NCBI GenBank assembly: GCA_049316985.1
Contig: JBMOJB010000211.1
Location: 1 to 5,995, forward strand
Reading direction: 5' to 3'
Length of the DNA stretch: 5,995 bases
Source of the DNA: CANHEE01 sp049316985
GTDB lineage: Bacteria; Bacteroidota; Bacteroidia; Chitinophagales; Saprospiraceae
Shown: positions 5,169 through 5,995 of the stretch, one piece after another
How the letters are laid out: each line of letters opens with the position of its first letter
How positions within the stretch are numbered: position 1 is the first letter of the stretch
Position numbers and translations under genes: made by a program
Notes under the pieces: generated by a model
The model's input: only the letters and a program-made list of their open reading frames with translations
Database searches by the model: none
Told to the model about the DNA's origin: nothing

Positions 5169-5687
5169 TTAATTACAGGATAAGATAAATTCTCTGAAAC
5201 TTGTATTGTTGGTTTCGTTGCTTTCTCTTATTTTAGAACCTGGATCCAATACGGCTCCAATGTTGAATTTGCCTAAACCACAAGGGTTAGAGAGGTCAAC
5301 TCCTTTGAGTATATTCAATTTATTTACTTTATAAGTGTAGGTGGTTCTAGGTTGGAGTGTAATGGTTTTCTTTATTCTTCCATTAACTACAAGACAATCT
5401 TCAGGAAATCGTAAGGCAGCCATATTGGGTGCATATCGGATTGGGGCACTATTATCGCTTGATAAAATGATATCGATATGATAACCATTTTCGGAATCCA
5501 CATCTGTACCGTAGGCTGGTTTGTTGCCAAAATTCTCTATGGTAAGGAGCATAGTAGAAAAATATTGACCCGGTCCACACTTTGGAGGTTCTTCCACGAA
5601 TTTGATATTGCTGACTCTCAGGTCTGGCTGAGCCGATAGAAGGGTGACTAAGCTCAAAAATAATGTGCTAAAGATGATTTTTTTCAT
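5169..5687 (-). CDS. Secreted single CARDB-domain protein
   Basis: A protein of 172 residues. Residues 1-19 are a signal peptide, MKKIIFSTLFLSLVTLLSA, cleaved before Gln20. The mature chain is essentially one CARDB domain (cell adhesion related domain found in bacteria, an Ig-like beta sandwich): it opens with PDLRVSNIKF (21-30), has the central strand and turn LLTIENFGNKPAYG (47-60), and ends with the diagnostic LDPGSKIRESNETNNTSF (147-164). Four cysteines (37, 98, 136, 171) could form two disulfides, which is compatible with export. CARDB domains usually occur as repeats or modules in large exported proteins; a free-standing copy this small is compact but not exceptional. It is the first complete gene of the run, with about 257 bases of non-coding DNA upstream, and the next gene starts 44 bases after its stop. 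The domain call is firm; the binding partner is unknown. Confidence 0.88.
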   Translation of the reverse strand: MKKIIFSTLFLSLVTLLSAQPDLRVSNIKFVEEPPKCGPGQYFSTMLLTIENFGNKPAYGTDVDSENGYHIDIILSSDNSAPIRYAPNMAALRFPEDCLVVNGRIKKTITLQPRTTYTYKVNKLNILKGVDLSNPCGLGKFNIGAVLDPGSKIRESNETNNTSFREFILSCN

Positions 5688-5944
5688 TGTGATTTTTTTA
5701 AAAAGTTGTTTGAGATTATTGATTACGACTTTTTATGTAATGCAAAATGAAAAGGTAACCGGCTCGAGAAAAGTTTTTTTATTTTTTTTGAGTGCTGTGT
5801 TTAGTGCTGTGGGTGAATGAATTGCCGTGGTAAATAAATCCGTGAGAAGAACAGTTAAAAATATGGAAATAGAGAATGGATGAGAAGAGCGTCATTTATA
5901 GTCAAACTTATTAGTTTTTTCTGCTCGAACTAAAAGGCAATAGG
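5688..5944. other. Intergenic region upstream of the CARDB gene, expected promoter region
   Basis: About 257 bases with no supported gene. The promoter of the minus-strand run is expected here, but no convincing TTG / TAnnTTTG pair was found: TACCTTTT (minus strand, 5757-5750) matches a -7 box at 7 of 8 bases but lacks a TTG at the right distance. The region contains a poly-T/A stretch (5773-5789), a 9-base direct repeat AGTGCTGTG (5791-5799 and 5803-5811), and a TTAGTT/AACTAA inverted repeat (5911-5916 with 5928-5933). Confidence 0.45.
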
Positions 5945-5995
5945 TTAATACACCAGAAATAATTCATTTTCTTGCAGTAGTGATTCGCGGCCAGC
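5945..5995 (-). CDS. Possible C-terminal end of an upstream gene, cut by window edge
   Basis: Reading the minus strand from the right edge gives 16 codons, AGRESLLQENELFLVY, followed by a TAA stop at 5947-5945. The mix of charged and hydrophobic residues looks like a normal protein end. A second frame is also open over this short distance, so this cannot be distinguished from chance. No family can be named from so few residues. If real, it would make the gap to the CARDB gene about 257 bases, consistent with a separate transcription unit. Confidence 0.27.
   Translation of the reverse strand, partial: AGRESLLQENELFLVY

Noticed and set aside
5791..5811. Nine-base direct repeat AGTGCTGTG spaced by three bases
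   Set aside because: Only two copies, no transposon-like ends or gene beside it; insufficient to call a regulatory or mobile element.

Overview
The window looks like a stretch of a Bacteroidota chromosome (class not determinable). It is AT-rich, start codons have A-rich leaders rather than Shine-Dalgarno sequences, and one gap carries a plausible TTG / TAnnTTTG-type promoter. Every complete gene encodes an exported protein whose signal peptide ends in Ala-Gln, a hallmark of this phylum. All genes lie on the minus strand, so transcription runs from high to low coordinates.

Layout in transcription order: (0) 5945-5995, a possible C-terminal tail of an upstream gene cut by the window edge; (1) 5169-5687, a secreted single CARDB-domain protein; (2) 4150-5124, a secreted protein with a short coiled coil, a disordered S/T/N/Q/E/P linker, an unrecognised C-terminal domain and a final DxNxDGxxD calcium-type loop; (3) 3132-4013, a secreted protein with two copies of a domain here called the DDLRGG domain, the first copy degenerate; (4) 2166-3098, a secreted protein with an N-terminal beta/gamma-crystallin-like Greek-key region and an unrecognised C-terminal domain; (5) 1193-2056, a second protein with two DDLRGG domains, both intact; (6) 1-761, a secreted papain-fold (C39-like) cysteine peptidase-like protein cut by the left edge.

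The 33-44 base gaps between genes 1 and 2 and between genes 3 and 4 suggest co-transcription. The gaps before genes 3, 5 and 6 (136, 109 and 431 bases) are large enough to hold their own signals: a terminator-like inverted repeat at 4083-4129 and a promoter candidate at 2118-2149. No RNA gene, insertion sequence, CRISPR array or phage gene was seen.

Together this is a run of six consecutive exported proteins built from small beta-rich, probably calcium- or ligand-binding domains plus one peptidase-like enzyme. No type IX secretion C-terminal domain, lipobox or outer-membrane barrel was recognised, so the products are probably periplasmic or released by a route not visible here. The strongest candidate for something undescribed is the repeated DDLRGG...DNWDL...RFTGxNRSR domain, present four times in two nearby genes. 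A joint function for the cluster is inference only.
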